Below, in pieces: positions 50,941-59,610 of a DNA stretch of 64,000 nt (position 1 is the first letter of the stretch; the number at the start of each line of letters is the position of its first letter). The notes below the pieces were generated by a model. The model was not told where the DNA came from, did no database searches, and saw nothing but the letters and a program-made list of their open reading frames with translations. Both the position numbers and the translations under genes were made by a program. This DNA is from JAXLWB01 sp046328715 (lineage in GTDB: Bacteria > Chloroflexota > Anaerolineae > Caldilineales > Caldilineaceae): contig JAXLWB010000038.1 of assembly GCA_046328715.1 (NCBI GenBank), positions 1 through 64,000 of the forward strand, in the 5' to 3' direction.

Positions 50941-51674
50941 GCGCCCCCTTTGGCCAGACGATAGCCGATGCCATAAACGGTTTGGATATAGATTGGCGCA
51001 CTTGGGTCTGGCTCGACTTTTTTGCGCAAATTGCTCATGTGGGTATCGAGCGTGCGCCCCATGCCTTCGTAGGCATAGCCCATACACTTTTCGAGCAATT
51101 CGTCGCGGGTAAAGGTGTGACCAGGATTCGCCATCAAAATGTGCAGCAAGGTAAATTCGGTGCGGGTCAGATCGATGCTCTTGTCGTCAATTGTCAAGAT
51201 GCGCTGATCTACATCCAAGGTCAGACTGCCGATGCGTAGTAGCTGCGGCGTTGTGTTTTGGGCGAATTGAGCACGCCGTAGCAGGGCTCGAATGCGGGCC
51301 ACAATTTCACGGGCATTAAAGGGCTTGGTGATGTAATCATCCGCACCCAACTCCAGCCCGATAATTTTGTCGGTGTCTTCGACGCGGGCCGTCAGCATGA
51401 TGATCGGCATGGCACCCATGCTGGCGTCGCTGCGAATTAACCGTGTAATCTCCCAGCCATCACGATCCGGCAGCATGAGGTCGAGCACGAGCAAGTCTGG
51501 TTTTTCTCGGCGCAACGTGTGCAAGGCAGTTTCGCCGTCGTAGGCACTGTACACCTCATAGCCTGCCTGCTCCAGGTAGCTACGCACTACTTTGACAATT
51601 GCTTTATCGTCATCGACGACCAAAATTCGTTGTTTGCTCATAGTTGCCATTATCGCTTGACTCGGTTGAAGCAT
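50937..51674 (-). CDS. OmpR/PhoB-type response regulator
   Basis: 245 aa. Receiver: ILVVDDDKAIVKVVRSYLEQ, phospho-Asp in LLVLDLMLPDRDGWE, Lys in YITKPFNAREIVARI. The DNA-binding winged helix is IDLTRTEFTLLHILMANPGH to VYGIGYRLAKGGA. Start uncertain: ATG 51674 has GGAGATTTT before it, supplied by the family E word repeat; MSKQRILVV at 51641 is the shorter option. Overlaps the kinase gene, forming a two-component pair. Confidence 0.93.
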   Translation of the reverse strand: MLQPSQAIMATMSKQRILVVDDDKAIVKVVRSYLEQAGYEVYSAYDGETALHTLRREKPDLLVLDLMLPDRDGWEITRLIRSDASMGAMPIIMLTARVEDTDKIIGLELGADDYITKPFNAREIVARIRALLRRAQFAQNTTPQLLRIGSLTLDVDQRILTIDDKSIDLTRTEFTLLHILMANPGHTFTRDELLEKCMGYAYEGMGRTLDTHMSNLRKKVEPDPSAPIYIQTVYGIGYRLAKGGA

Positions 51675-51676
51675 AA

Positions 51677-51780
51677 AATCTCCTAATCTCTTAATCTCCT
51701 AATCTCAAATAGAACTTGTACTTGTGAGATTAGGAGATTAGGAGATGTGTAATTGAGTAATTACCCAATTACACAATTAC
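51677..51780. repeat. Word hairpins, families E copy 1 and AATTG type
   Basis: ATCTCCTAATCTCTTAATCT pairs with GAGATTAGGAGATTAGGAGA. Directly next, GTGTAATTGAGTAATTACCC pairs with AATTACACAATTAC. It lies upstream of the response regulator and abuts a family A element. Confidence 0.7.
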
Positions 51781-51786
51781 CAGTTA

Positions 51787-51928
51787 CTAATAGACAAAGC
51801 AGATAGACATTGCATGATTACGTGGCGTAGGGGCACACCCTTGCGGTTGCCCGTGCGTTGGTACAAGCAGGGCATCGGCAAGCGAATGCCCCTACAAATA
51901 TGCAACTTTCAAATGCTTTGTCTATTAG
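51787..51928. repeat. MITE-like element family A copy 4
   Basis: CTAATAGACAAAGCAGATAG to AAATGCTTTGTCTATTAG, with the GTAGGGGCACACCC / GCGAATGCCCCTAC palindrome inside. The stop of the SHOCT gene (TTA, 51925-51927) is its last bases. Confidence 0.85.
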
Positions 51929-52299
51929 CTGTTGGCCGGTGCCTCGGTCACCGGAATTGGTGTGCCTTCGCCACTCAGAACGCCACGCATGGTCTCATAT
52001 TCTTCTTTGCTGATTTCGCCCTTGGCATAGCGCATCTGCACAACGTCTAGGGGTGACTGGGCACTGGTGGCTGGGGTACTAATGCCTTGTTTGACGGAAG
52101 CCATTGCATTGCCGAACCAACCTTTGATCCTGGACCAATTGTTGACGACCCAGAGCACGACTAGAACGATTACAACGGTTGACACTACGCTGCCTAGACC
52201 GCCGAAAAGGAACATTCCGTGACCGCCGCCGTGCATCATTGCGCCAGGGGCACCGCCAGCCATTCGCCCATCGAGTAAAGTTGTCGCTTGATTTAACAT
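51925..52299 (-). CDS. SHOCT-domain single-pass membrane protein
   Basis: About 124 aa from ATG 52299, preceded by AAGGAG. A glycine/His-rich N-terminus (APGAMMHGGGHGMFLFGGLG) leads to one helix (VVSTVVIVLVVLWVVNNW). The C-terminal SHOCT motif is DVVQMRYAKGEISKEEYETM. SHOCT proteins are short modules of unknown function, often with metal or membrane proteins. His-rich stretch and position between a two-component system and an MsrQ-like protein hint at envelope stress or copper response, which is inference. The stop comes from a family A element. Confidence 0.85.
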   Translation of the reverse strand: MLNQATTLLDGRMAGGAPGAMMHGGGHGMFLFGGLGSVVSTVVIVLVVLWVVNNWSRIKGWFGNAMASVKQGISTPATSAQSPLDVVQMRYAKGEISKEEYETMRGVLSGEGTPIPVTEAPANS

Positions 52300-52528
52300 G
52301 GTTTTCTCCTTGAAAGGTAATGATTTTACTGATTTCGTGTTTCTTTGTTCTGTACGCACTACATCGGTACTGCCCTAATTTTAGCTTTCAAACCTCAAGG
52401 AATTGTCAAGGCATTCTGGAGGTTTTGTGAACTGGTGTGGGTGGCAGGTGGCAGAGTACAGGGCTGATACATCATCCCATAGTGGAAAACTGCTTGTTCC
52501 TTGTGTACGTGTTTAATCGTTAGGCATA

Positions 52529-52670
52529 CTAATAGACAAAGCAGATTAGACATTGCACGATTGCGATGCGTAGGGGCATACCCTTGCGGTTGCCCACTCG
52601 GTGATGCAAGCAGGGCACCGGCAAGCGGATGCCCCTACAATGGTCCGTCTTTGATTTGCTTTGTCTATAG
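52529..52670. repeat. MITE-like element family A copy 5
   Basis: CTAATAGACAAAGCAGATTA to ATTTGCTTTGTCTATAG, 142 bp, inner palindrome GTAGGGGCATACCC / GGATGCCCCTAC. The rest of the 52300-52774 gap shows no gene. Confidence 0.85.
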
Positions 52671-52702
52671 GAGATTGAATAGGAACAGAAGGAACATGGA
52701 AA

Positions 52703-52751
52703 GAACAAAACGAGGTGGCAGGTCTTGAAAACCTACTACCTCGTTTTGTTG
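52703..52751 (-). terminator. Terminator-like hairpin after the MsrQ-like gene
   Basis: AACAAAACGAGGT with GGCAGG pairs with CCTACT and ACCTCGTTTTGTT around a short loop. Read on the - strand it follows the stop at 52775 by about 25 nt. The stem itself contains the T-tract on that strand. Confidence 0.6.
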
Positions 52752-52774
52752 TCTATGTTGAACTCCCGTTCATC

Positions 52775-53410
52775 TTACTGGGCCAGAGCGGAAGGTTGTA
52801 GCGCTGTCCGTGGCTGCGGGATGGCCGACGGGATTCGCTTGCCCGGTTGATGGCGGCTGGTGAACCACTGTTTGATCGCCGGGATACGCACGACCAGTGC
52901 TAGTACGATCAAGCCTGCCAGTAGAACGTTGCCCGCCATGACTGTGTGAATAGCGGCTGTGATGCCAGCGAGATAGACAGTCTTGTGCAGCGGTTTCCAC
53001 CATTTACCTAAGGTGCGCATCCACCATTGGGTCGATGTGATGGCCAGCGGCAACATGATCAGCAGTGGAATCAAACCGATAATCACAAAGAAATCCGAGA
53101 ACGCCGCCAAAATTGTGCCCTGTTGGATGGCGAAGAAGAGCAGGTGCGCTACCGCAAAGGCAAATGCCCACAACCCAGTTGATTTCTTGAGCGGTAACCC
53201 GCCGCGCCAGTTAAAGACAATGTGCAGCGGTGTCATCGCCAGGGAAAGTAATAAGAAGATGATTGCAAAGTTGCCTGTGCTTCCTACCAGATGATGCAAC
53301 GCCTGTCCTGCGAAATTCTCACTTGCAGCCTGCCATAAAAATGAACCAAAGAGTCCTGCTGCCACACTGTTGATGATTGTCCAGAGCCAATTGTGTTTTA
53401 ACCAATTCAT
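52775..53410 (-). CDS. MsrQ/YedZ-like heme-binding membrane protein (ferric reductase-like domain)
   Basis: About 211 aa from ATG 53410, with a strong AAGGAGG. Five or six hydrophobic segments in the ferric-reductase-like pattern: LWTIINSVAAGLFGSFLWQA, FAIIFLLLSLAMTPLHIVFN, GLWAFAFAVAHLLFFAIQQG, and WKPLHKTVYLAGITAAIHTV with the heme-ligand His pair. MsrQ passes electrons from quinones to MsrP, the periplasmic Met-sulfoxide reductase. No msrP is present here, so the partner may be elsewhere or the protein may have another role. Ends in a Pro/Ser-rich tail. Confidence 0.8.
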   Translation of the reverse strand: MNWLKHNWLWTIINSVAAGLFGSFLWQAASENFAGQALHHLVGSTGNFAIIFLLLSLAMTPLHIVFNWRGGLPLKKSTGLWAFAFAVAHLLFFAIQQGTILAAFSDFFVIIGLIPLLIMLPLAITSTQWWMRTLGKWWKPLHKTVYLAGITAAIHTVMAGNVLLAGLIVLALVVRIPAIKQWFTSRHQPGKRIPSAIPQPRTALQPSALAQ

Positions 53411-53588
53411 ACGATCCTCCTTGTATAGTAAGGGAAGTGTGTTCTTGACTTGTCCTTCCCCGTTTGTTTTGTTTCGTTTCGAGCTTTGCTTTTGTTTGCT
53501 CGCTTGTTTATCAGTATGGCGGGCAATTCTCAAGCAATTGTGAAGATGTTTTCAGGAGAAACTAGAGGTTTGCGGTCGGCGGGAGACA

Positions 53589-53665
53589 GCCCCTCTCTAT
53601 CTCTCCCCAAACGGGAGAGGACTGTCAAGGGGCAAATAGGCTGGCTTCTGCTTTCGTGGGGAGGT
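53589..53665. repeat. Dispersed repeat family B, degenerate copy
   Basis: CCTCTCTATCTCTCCCCAAA, GGGAGAGGACTGTCAAGGGG and TTCGTGGGGA resemble one arm and part of the core of family B. The rest of the 53411-53734 gap holds no gene. Confidence 0.45.
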
Positions 53666-53734
53666 TTTGGGAATAGGTAAGCTGGGTTAGCCGTTCTCAG
53701 GCGTTCTGTTATAGAATAGGTGCCGAGGAAAATT

Positions 53735-53989
53735 ATGGCAAAGCTAAAACTAGACCTGCACGATATCTATAACAAAGGCTATAAAATCGAGGCGGAACTT
53801 AACCGCGTCATACGGGAAGCCGTGGAAAATCGGATTGAACTGGTGGAGATTATTCCTGGCAAGGGCAGCGGTCAACTGAAAAAGAGTGTGTTACGCTTCT
53901 TGAATGATCCTAAGATCAAGGCTCTCTATCATCGGGTGGAGAAGGATGATAAGAACTTTGGGCGGATTTTTGTTCATTTTCGGCACTAA
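53735..53989 (+). CDS. Smr-domain protein
   Basis: 84 aa from ATG 53735, preceded by CGAGGA. It starts MAKLKLDLHDIYNKGYKIEA and contains VEIIPGKGSGQLKKSVLRFL, the GxGxGxL Smr pattern (small MutS-related nuclease or RNA-cleaving domain), with the initial Asp-Leu-His motif. The chain is the minimal domain. Smr proteins nick DNA or cleave RNA on stalled ribosomes. It is a short single gene. Confidence 0.85.
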   Translation: MAKLKLDLHDIYNKGYKIEAELNRVIREAVENRIELVEIIPGKGSGQLKKSVLRFLNDPKIKALYHRVEKDDKNFGRIFVHFRH

Positions 53990-54101
53990 ACGTGGTTTGG
54001 GATAACTTACCACCATCGCCGTGGGGATCGGCACGACTACCCAGGGCGATGCCTGTGGGTTGTGTTAGGGGAGCCCGTTGGGCGAAATACCGCTTTTTAC
54101 T

Positions 54102-55154
54102 ATGACACCCGTCACTGCGACCGAACTCACGGCGATCCTGCGTGAGAACGGTCATCTACAGAATGCCGAAGTTACCCAGATCGAAATCGGCAAGCGTTTT
54201 TCGGCGGCGGCAGATGAGGTTTGCCGCCTACATCTTCACTATACACAGCCGGTATCAGAGTCAGCTCCACAGACTGTCATCTGCAAGCGATATGGCGCAC
54301 GCTGGTTTATCACGCAAGGGCTGCCTGAACTTTATTTTTATCGAACGCTTGCTCCTCGGATGCCGGAGATCCCAATAGTCACCTTTTACGGTAGCAAAGA
54401 GGACGCCAACGAACCGAGCCTGATCGTGTTGTTGGAAGATTTGGCGGTGAAGTATGCTATCGCTCAATTGCCGCTAGGCCAGCAGCGATTGGAACTGGTC
54501 ACCGACACGTTGGTGAACTTGCACGCCACCTGGTGGGAAGCTCCAAGCTTGAACGTACCACGGCTTCTGATGCCCGACACGAGCGTCTGCCGCATGCCGC
54601 AGGCACTTGACCCAGATACAGTAATGGCGAATGCAAAATTCGCCATTACGGCAACTGAACATTTTCAACAAGCGCATGCTCACGAACTGACATCAGCTGA
54701 AAACAATCTGCTGACCAAACTTAGATGGCAGTGGGGGACGCTCTTTGCGCAGCGGGTGAAAAGCGGCGGAGCCATCACGTTAATTCATGGCGACTTTCAT
54801 CTGCTCGGAAACGTCTTCTTTGCCAGAGATCCGGCGATGCAACCGCCACTCAAAATCCTCGATTGGGCGCAGAGCAAGCGCGGGCTGGGAGTCCATGATC
54901 TAATGTATATGCTGCTGGCTGTTGATTCAGAGCGGCGCGTTGATCGTGACCTCACATTGATCCGACGATACCATACAGGACTGTTACAGAGAGGCATCAC
55001 TAATTACAAATGGAAACAGTGTTTGTGGGATTATCAATTTTCGCAGTTGACCAACCTCTTCCAAGCGGTCTTCCAGGATAGTCTGCGCTGGTTGCGTAAG
55101 ACGATGGACGTGATCGAGGCATGGCAGAGCGCATCACTCTTGGATGATGAGTAA
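54102..55154 (+). CDS. Aminoglycoside phosphotransferase/choline kinase-like enzyme
   Basis: About 350 aa from ATG 54102; an in-frame TTG at 54078 with AGGGGAG upstream is possible. Kinase-like motifs: VICKRYG for the ATP Lys, LIVLLEDLAVK for the hinge, catalytic loop TLIHGDFHLLGNVFF (HGDxHxxN) and metal Asp in LKILDWAQSKRGLG. It phosphorylates a small hydroxylated substrate such as an antibiotic, sugar or homoserine, or belongs to the ecdysteroid kinase-like group. Substrate unknown. The stop is followed at once by a word hairpin, and the MBL gene converges. Confidence 0.8.
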   Translation: MTPVTATELTAILRENGHLQNAEVTQIEIGKRFSAAADEVCRLHLHYTQPVSESAPQTVICKRYGARWFITQGLPELYFYRTLAPRMPEIPIVTFYGSKEDANEPSLIVLLEDLAVKYAIAQLPLGQQRLELVTDTLVNLHATWWEAPSLNVPRLLMPDTSVCRMPQALDPDTVMANAKFAITATEHFQQAHAHELTSAENNLLTKLRWQWGTLFAQRVKSGGAITLIHGDFHLLGNVFFARDPAMQPPLKILDWAQSKRGLGVHDLMYMLLAVDSERRVDRDLTLIRRYHTGLLQRGITNYKWKQCLWDYQFSQLTNLFQAVFQDSLRWLRKTMDVIEAWQSASLLDDE

Positions 55155-55206
55155 CCATTCACGAATCACGGATCAAGATTTTTGATCCGTGATTCGTGAT
55201 CCGTGA
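55155..55206. repeat. Word hairpin (CGTGATTC words) 3' of the kinase-like gene
   Basis: CCATTCACGAATCACGGATC pairs with GATCCGTGATTCGTGATCCG around TTTTT. It begins at the base after the stop codon and lies between convergent genes. Confidence 0.7.
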
Positions 55207-55223
55207 CCCAAAAGCACAAATGA

Positions 55224-56201
55224 CTATACGACGGTCAGCTCCCACAGGCCATTTTTCTCCTGTATGGCAACTCGTCCTTCGGCGACCAGTAGATCGACAT
55301 AGCCCAACGCCATCCATAGCCCCGCCATGCCCATCACAGTAGCAGGTGCACCATACATGCGTTGAAAGAGCTGCGCTACCGTAGTCGCACCGTTTTTGAT
55401 ATGCTGTAGGCATTCCTCTTTACGCTGATGGATGCGCTTGATTTGGGCCTCGACCACGTTACGATGCGCCGTAAAAGGCGAACCATGCCCTGGGTAAACA
55501 GTCTCGACATCCAATGTGGCTATTTTTCGCATAGAGGCGAGCATCTCTGGCAACGATGGCTGGCGAGGTTGGCCGAGTGGTGGTGTCTCAACCACGGGTG
55601 TAGCGGTTGGGATCAGCAGCGCATCGGAGGCGATCAGTTGTTTGCTCTCTGGCTGGTGAAAGACCACAATCGTTGCATCATGACCGGGCGTGTGGGTAAC
55701 CTGCCAGGTGGCACCACCTAGCTCAAGCACCGCATCTTTGGCAAATGATTTGATGCGTTTTTCGGGAATGGGCTCCCAATTGCGTATAGCAAAATTCATC
55801 CACTGCATAAATCCTGCCTGGCCTTCTTGAGAAATTCCTAGCCCGGGCAAGAGGAGATCGCGATGGTAATCAAGGCGTTGCTGGTAAACGGTTGGAAAGT
55901 CGTAGAGCCATTCTACGCCTGTCTCACACATCCAGACTTCGGCCTGGCCGGCACTGGCGATCTTTGCGGCTAGGCCATAGTGGTCGACATGGGGATGGGT
56001 GACGATGACAGCATCGAGGTCGCTAGCCTGTAATCCCTGCTGGGCTAACCCCTCTTGCAGTGCGTTCCAACATTCTGCCGAGTTGTAGCCAGCATCGATC
56101 AACACTGGTTTGGGTTCACGGATCAGATAGACGTTGACAGTGCTTCCCGGAACAAACGGGAGTTCAATACGTTGGGGTAAAGAGAGTTGATTGAGAGGCA
56201 T
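55224..56201 (-). CDS. Metallo-beta-lactamase-fold hydrolase
   Basis: 325 aa. Zinc motif AVIVTHPHVDHYGLAAK (HxHxDH), VTHTPGHDATIVVFH (third His), LIASDALLIP (bridging Asp) and TVYPGHGSPF (last His). The C-terminal 90 residues (LQHIKNGATTVAQLFQRMYG) form the winged-helix-like extension of LACTB2-type enzymes. Hydrolyses an ester or a thioester, or RNA in some branches. ATG lies 2 bp after the stop of the TauE gene, so translation is coupled. Confidence 0.88.
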   Translation of the reverse strand: MPLNQLSLPQRIELPFVPGSTVNVYLIREPKPVLIDAGYNSAECWNALQEGLAQQGLQASDLDAVIVTHPHVDHYGLAAKIASAGQAEVWMCETGVEWLYDFPTVYQQRLDYHRDLLLPGLGISQEGQAGFMQWMNFAIRNWEPIPEKRIKSFAKDAVLELGGATWQVTHTPGHDATIVVFHQPESKQLIASDALLIPTATPVVETPPLGQPRQPSLPEMLASMRKIATLDVETVYPGHGSPFTAHRNVVEAQIKRIHQRKEECLQHIKNGATTVAQLFQRMYGAPATVMGMAGLWMALGYVDLLVAEGRVAIQEKNGLWELTVV

Positions 56202-56203
56202 AG

Positions 56204-56953
56204 TTAAAATAAGAGTCGAATCCCTGCTATCAAGGTTAAAATCAGCGCTGACTGTTCAAAAGCTTTCTGGTTGATGCGGGTGAGAAGCCAACGCCCCAAA
56301 AATGCACCGAGCATGGTGAAAGGCAGTAGCCAGATGCTGATGCGCAATGTCGCAGGGTTGATAAAGCCGAGATAGTAGCTAAAGGGGATTTTGAAGAGGT
56401 TGATGGCGAAGAAGAAGATGGCCGATGTGCCGATGAACTCACGCTTGGGTAGGCGCAGTGAAAGCAGATAGAGCACCATAATCGGCCCAGCCGCATTGGC
56501 AATCATCGTAAAGAAGCCAGCGGTCAACCCAGCCAACCAGCCCAGCCAGGGATAGCGAACAACCAACGGTTCACTGTCTTGCTTGGCATTACGATTTAAA
56601 TACTGTCGCACATAGTTGATGAGCACCATCAGAACAAGAACGCTTCCGATCGTACGCCGGATGTTGCTATCATCGATGCGTCCTAGTGCGAAGGCACCAA
56701 TCACCACGCCAATCGCTGCCCAGATCATCAGACGTCCCAAATACTGCCAGCGGATGTCCTGGAAATAAGAGGGCACCGCCACCACGTCCCCACCAAGCAA
56801 GGAGATCAAGACTGCACCGACCGATTCACGGGCTGGGATCACACTGGTATAGATCGCTACGGAGAGCACGCTTAAGCCCGCAATACCCGTCTTTGACATT
56901 CCTGTCATCGTTGCCGCCACAAACGCCAATGCCCACTGCCACCATTCCAACAT
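56204..56953 (-). CDS. TauE/SafE-family sulfite/organosulfonate exporter
   Basis: 249 aa with about seven to eight hydrophobic segments, such as WALAFVAATMTGMSKTGIAG near the N-terminus, AAIGVVIGAFALGRI and GLTAGFFTMIANAAGPIMVL. TauE/SafE proteins export sulfoacetate, sulfite and related anions. It is the first gene of a pair with the downstream MBL hydrolase, which could release the anion to be exported. That link is an inference. GAGGA precedes the ATG at close spacing. Confidence 0.88.
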   Translation of the reverse strand: MLEWWQWALAFVAATMTGMSKTGIAGLSVLSVAIYTSVIPARESVGAVLISLLGGDVVAVPSYFQDIRWQYLGRLMIWAAIGVVIGAFALGRIDDSNIRRTIGSVLVLMVLINYVRQYLNRNAKQDSEPLVVRYPWLGWLAGLTAGFFTMIANAAGPIMVLYLLSLRLPKREFIGTSAIFFFAINLFKIPFSYYLGFINPATLRISIWLLPFTMLGAFLGRWLLTRINQKAFEQSALILTLIAGIRLLF

Positions 56954-57030
56954 TACATCCTCGATTCTGACTACAGCGTGTAGGTAGGGGAATATCGCCG
57001 CGCTGCACGATTACTGTTTCATAGAAATAC

Positions 57031-57160
57031 ACCCCACCCTAAACCCCCCAAAGTAGAGAGGGAATGATCACGGGTAAGATTCAGTTTGGTGGACAGAAGA
57101 GAAACCTTAATCTGCCCCTTCACAGTTCCCTCCCTTATCAGGGGAGGGTTAGGGTGGGAT
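57031..57160. repeat. Dispersed inverted repeat family B copy 3
   Basis: ACCCCACCCTAAACCCCCC to GGGGAGGGTTAGGGTGGGA. The core GGTGGACAGAAG and CAGTTCCCTCCC matches copies 1 and 2. The gap from 57161 to 57566 shows no gene; a promoter for the LysM gene must lie in it. Confidence 0.85.
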
Positions 57161-57566
57161 TTCTTTTAATTATGCAGGGATTGTCAAAAACATACCTAAT
57201 TTCAGAGGAGTAGACAGGGGTTTTGATGCAATAATCTTGATGTTCGCCATGATCGCATAGTCAAGCGAAATTTAGTCCAGGATTGACAATTTCGGGTCAA
57301 ATTAGGCCAAAATTGGGGCTTTAGAGAGGTTTTTTGAGGAGATATTCGTATAGTAAAGAGGGGTTTTGGTTGAAAATGGCTGACAATCGCCTTATAATTA
57401 GTGTTTGAGAAATCGTTGATGCGCCCGTTCAGGGCGAGCACGCATTCATCATTCTTTCGAGTTAACAAGATCGGACATACGCACGTCAGCGAGAAGTCGG
57501 GTCGAGCTCGCTGAACTTGAATCAACATGCGTATGGGTCCTGCGATCAATACCAAGGAGCCAACTA

Positions 57567-58694
57567 ATGAGGACAACGCACTCACAACTGCCCCGCACGT
57601 TTTTGGCGCTGGTGATTGCCAGTCTGTTTGTGATCTGCACCCCGCTTGTACTCTATGCCAGCTCGCAAGAGCACATCGTGCAACCAGGGGAGTCATTACT
57701 CCAGATTGCCGCTGATTATAACGTGAGCGTTGCTGCGCTGATGACAGTCAATCAAATTGCTAATGAAAATCTGGTCACCATTGGTGAGACACTCGTCATT
57801 CCGTCTGAGTCTGATCTGCAGATGGCGAGCACCGAAGCGACGAGCGATGAGAGCAACACGGTGGATTCAGCACAGATGGACTCGGCAGAGGATGTCACAC
57901 TGGACGAAGCGACCGACTCCGATTTTTCAGCACAGAGCGCAAGTGAGGATCCAGCTTATGTGATCGTGCAGCCCGGCGAGTCGCTGGGTCAGATTGCGCT
58001 GCGTTACGGCATGAACTCCACTATGCTGATGGCGCTCAATGGCCTCACCAATCCCAATTTGGTACAGGCGGGTCAACGGCTACGTGTGGCCAATGCAGAT
58101 GGTACGGTCACTTCAATGGAAGAGATGCTGCCCAATTGGGATGCTGATAAGATTCATGTTGTGCAACCTGGGGAATCGCTGGGGCAGATCGCTCAGCTCT
58201 ATGGGGTGAGGCTTTCGATCCTGATGCGTGCTAATCACATTCAGCAATTGGGATGGGTTGAAGTGGGCCAGAAGTTGATTATCCCGCAGATGCCAGATTT
58301 GGATTTGGCCGATGTTGACTACACCAATGCCCCACCCGAAGGGCAACGCCTGCTTGAGGTCGATCTCACCGGCCAGTGGATGACAGCTTGGGATGGTCAC
58401 AAGGTCTTTATGCACACCTTGATCAGCTCCGGCCTGCCCGATACGCCGACGGTACTCGGCCACTACGCCATCTACAGCAAGCTTGAAAAGCAAGACATGA
58501 ATGGCTTCAACGGCCCCTTACCGGATGTGCCGTGGGTGATGTACTTCTTTGAAGGCTTCTCTTTCCACGGTGCCTACTGGCACAACAACTTCGGCGTCCC
58601 CATGAGCCACGGTTGCGTCCATCTGCCTCCTGAACTGGCCAAGAAGCTTTACGACTGGACGGATATGGGGACACAGGTGTATGTGCACTGGTAG
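57567..58694 (+). CDS. Secreted LysM / L,D-transpeptidase (YkuD) protein
   Basis: 375 aa from ATG 57567 with AAGGAG upstream. A signal peptide (FLALVIASLFVICTPLVLYA) precedes three LysM modules at about residues 32-75, 131-172 and 191-236, each starting HIVQPGESLLQIAADYNVSV or a variant. The C-terminal YkuD domain has the catalytic signature SFHGAYWHNNFGVPMSHGCV with the His and Cys required. LysM binds peptidoglycan or GlcNAc glycans; YkuD forms 3-3 cross-links or anchors proteins to the wall. This is the only cell-wall enzyme of the window. Confidence 0.93.
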   Translation: MRTTHSQLPRTFLALVIASLFVICTPLVLYASSQEHIVQPGESLLQIAADYNVSVAALMTVNQIANENLVTIGETLVIPSESDLQMASTEATSDESNTVDSAQMDSAEDVTLDEATDSDFSAQSASEDPAYVIVQPGESLGQIALRYGMNSTMLMALNGLTNPNLVQAGQRLRVANADGTVTSMEEMLPNWDADKIHVVQPGESLGQIAQLYGVRLSILMRANHIQQLGWVEVGQKLIIPQMPDLDLADVDYTNAPPEGQRLLEVDLTGQWMTAWDGHKVFMHTLISSGLPDTPTVLGHYAIYSKLEKQDMNGFNGPLPDVPWVMYFFEGFSFHGAYWHNNFGVPMSHGCVHLPPELAKKLYDWTDMGTQVYVHW

Positions 58695-58718
58695 GTTTGC
58701 ATAGTAGAGTGGTTGACA

Positions 58719-58785
58719 AATGAAGACAAGGTGACAAGGTGACAGGATGGCAAGGAAACACGCTCACCTTGTCATTTTATTTTTC
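58719..58785. repeat. Word hairpin family G copy 2
   Basis: GACAAGGTGACAAGGTGACA and GGATGGCAAGG pair with CACCTTGTCATTTT. It lies between the LysM gene and the SDR gene on the + strand. Confidence 0.65.
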
Positions 58786-58800
58786 AGGAGAGATTGCGCT

Positions 58801-59610
58801 ATGACCATACAACTAAAAGACGGCGTCGCCCTGGTCACGGGCGCAGCGTCCGGGATCGGGCGATCAACTGCGTTGGCCTTGGCGGCGCGAGGTTGTCATT
58901 TGGCGTTGTTGGATCGCAACGAGTCCGGTCTCAAAGAGACTGCCCAGCTTGTCCAGGCCCAGCCGATTCGCATTAGCCAGCACGTGGTGGATCTCTCCAA
59001 CAGTGCAGCGATTATGACCCTGCCAGAGCAGGTGTTGTCGGCTCATCCTCGAATTAACATTCTGATCAACAATGCTGGAGTAGCGCTCGTCGGCAGTTTC
59101 AGCGAACTGACTTTGGAAGAATATCGCTGGCTGATCGAGATCAACTTCCTCGCCGTGGTTGGCATGACCAAGGCTTTTCTTCCCATCCTGCTCAACCAAT
59201 CGCAAGCGCAAATTGTCAACCTCTCCAGTGTCTTCGGCATTATCGCCCCACCCTACCAAACCGCCTACGCGGCGGCGAAGTTTGCTGTACGTGGCTTTAG
59301 CGAAGCGCTGCGCCATGAATTGGTAGGCAGCTCGGTGGGTGTGACTGTGGTTCATCCTGGCGGCGTCAAGACTAACATTGCCCTCGGCGCGCGGATTGCT
59401 GCCGCCGCCGATCAGGTCGCTGCTGCCGAAGGTGCCAAGGCCTTTACTCAATCCCTGCGCCTCGGCCCCGACAGGGCCGCCGCTCAAATTGTGCAAGCCA
59501 TCGAGAAGCGCAGTCAACGTCTCTTGATCGGCAACGACGCTCGTCTGATCGACAGTGTGCAGCGCCTCTTTCCCGTCTCCTATTGGAAAATTTTCAGCCG
59601 ATTGATTTGA
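58801..59610 (+). CDS. Short-chain dehydrogenase/reductase
   Basis: 269 aa from ATG 58801, preceded by CAGGAGAG. Classical SDR pattern: VALVTGAASGIGRSTALAL (cofactor binding; Asp in LALLDRNESG suggests NAD), INILINNAGVALVG, and the catalytic NLSSVFG Ser with YQTAYAAAKFAVRGF (Tyr and Lys). The C-terminus (AAAQIVQAIEKRSQRLLIGN) is typical of the SDR acyl or retinol-like type. Substrate unknown. A gap follows, holding families H, J and I. Confidence 0.92.
   Translation: MTIQLKDGVALVTGAASGIGRSTALALAARGCHLALLDRNESGLKETAQLVQAQPIRISQHVVDLSNSAAIMTLPEQVLSAHPRINILINNAGVALVGSFSELTLEEYRWLIEINFLAVVGMTKAFLPILLNQSQAQIVNLSSVFGIIAPPYQTAYAAAKFAVRGFSEALRHELVGSSVGVTVVHPGGVKTNIALGARIAAAADQVAAAEGAKAFTQSLRLGPDRAAAQIVQAIEKRSQRLLIGNDARLIDSVQRLFPVSYWKIFSRLI

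Noticed and set aside
57202..57696. 164-aa - strand ORF upstream of the LysM gene
   Set aside because: It overlaps the start of a well-supported gene and has random composition; the region is promoter DNA.
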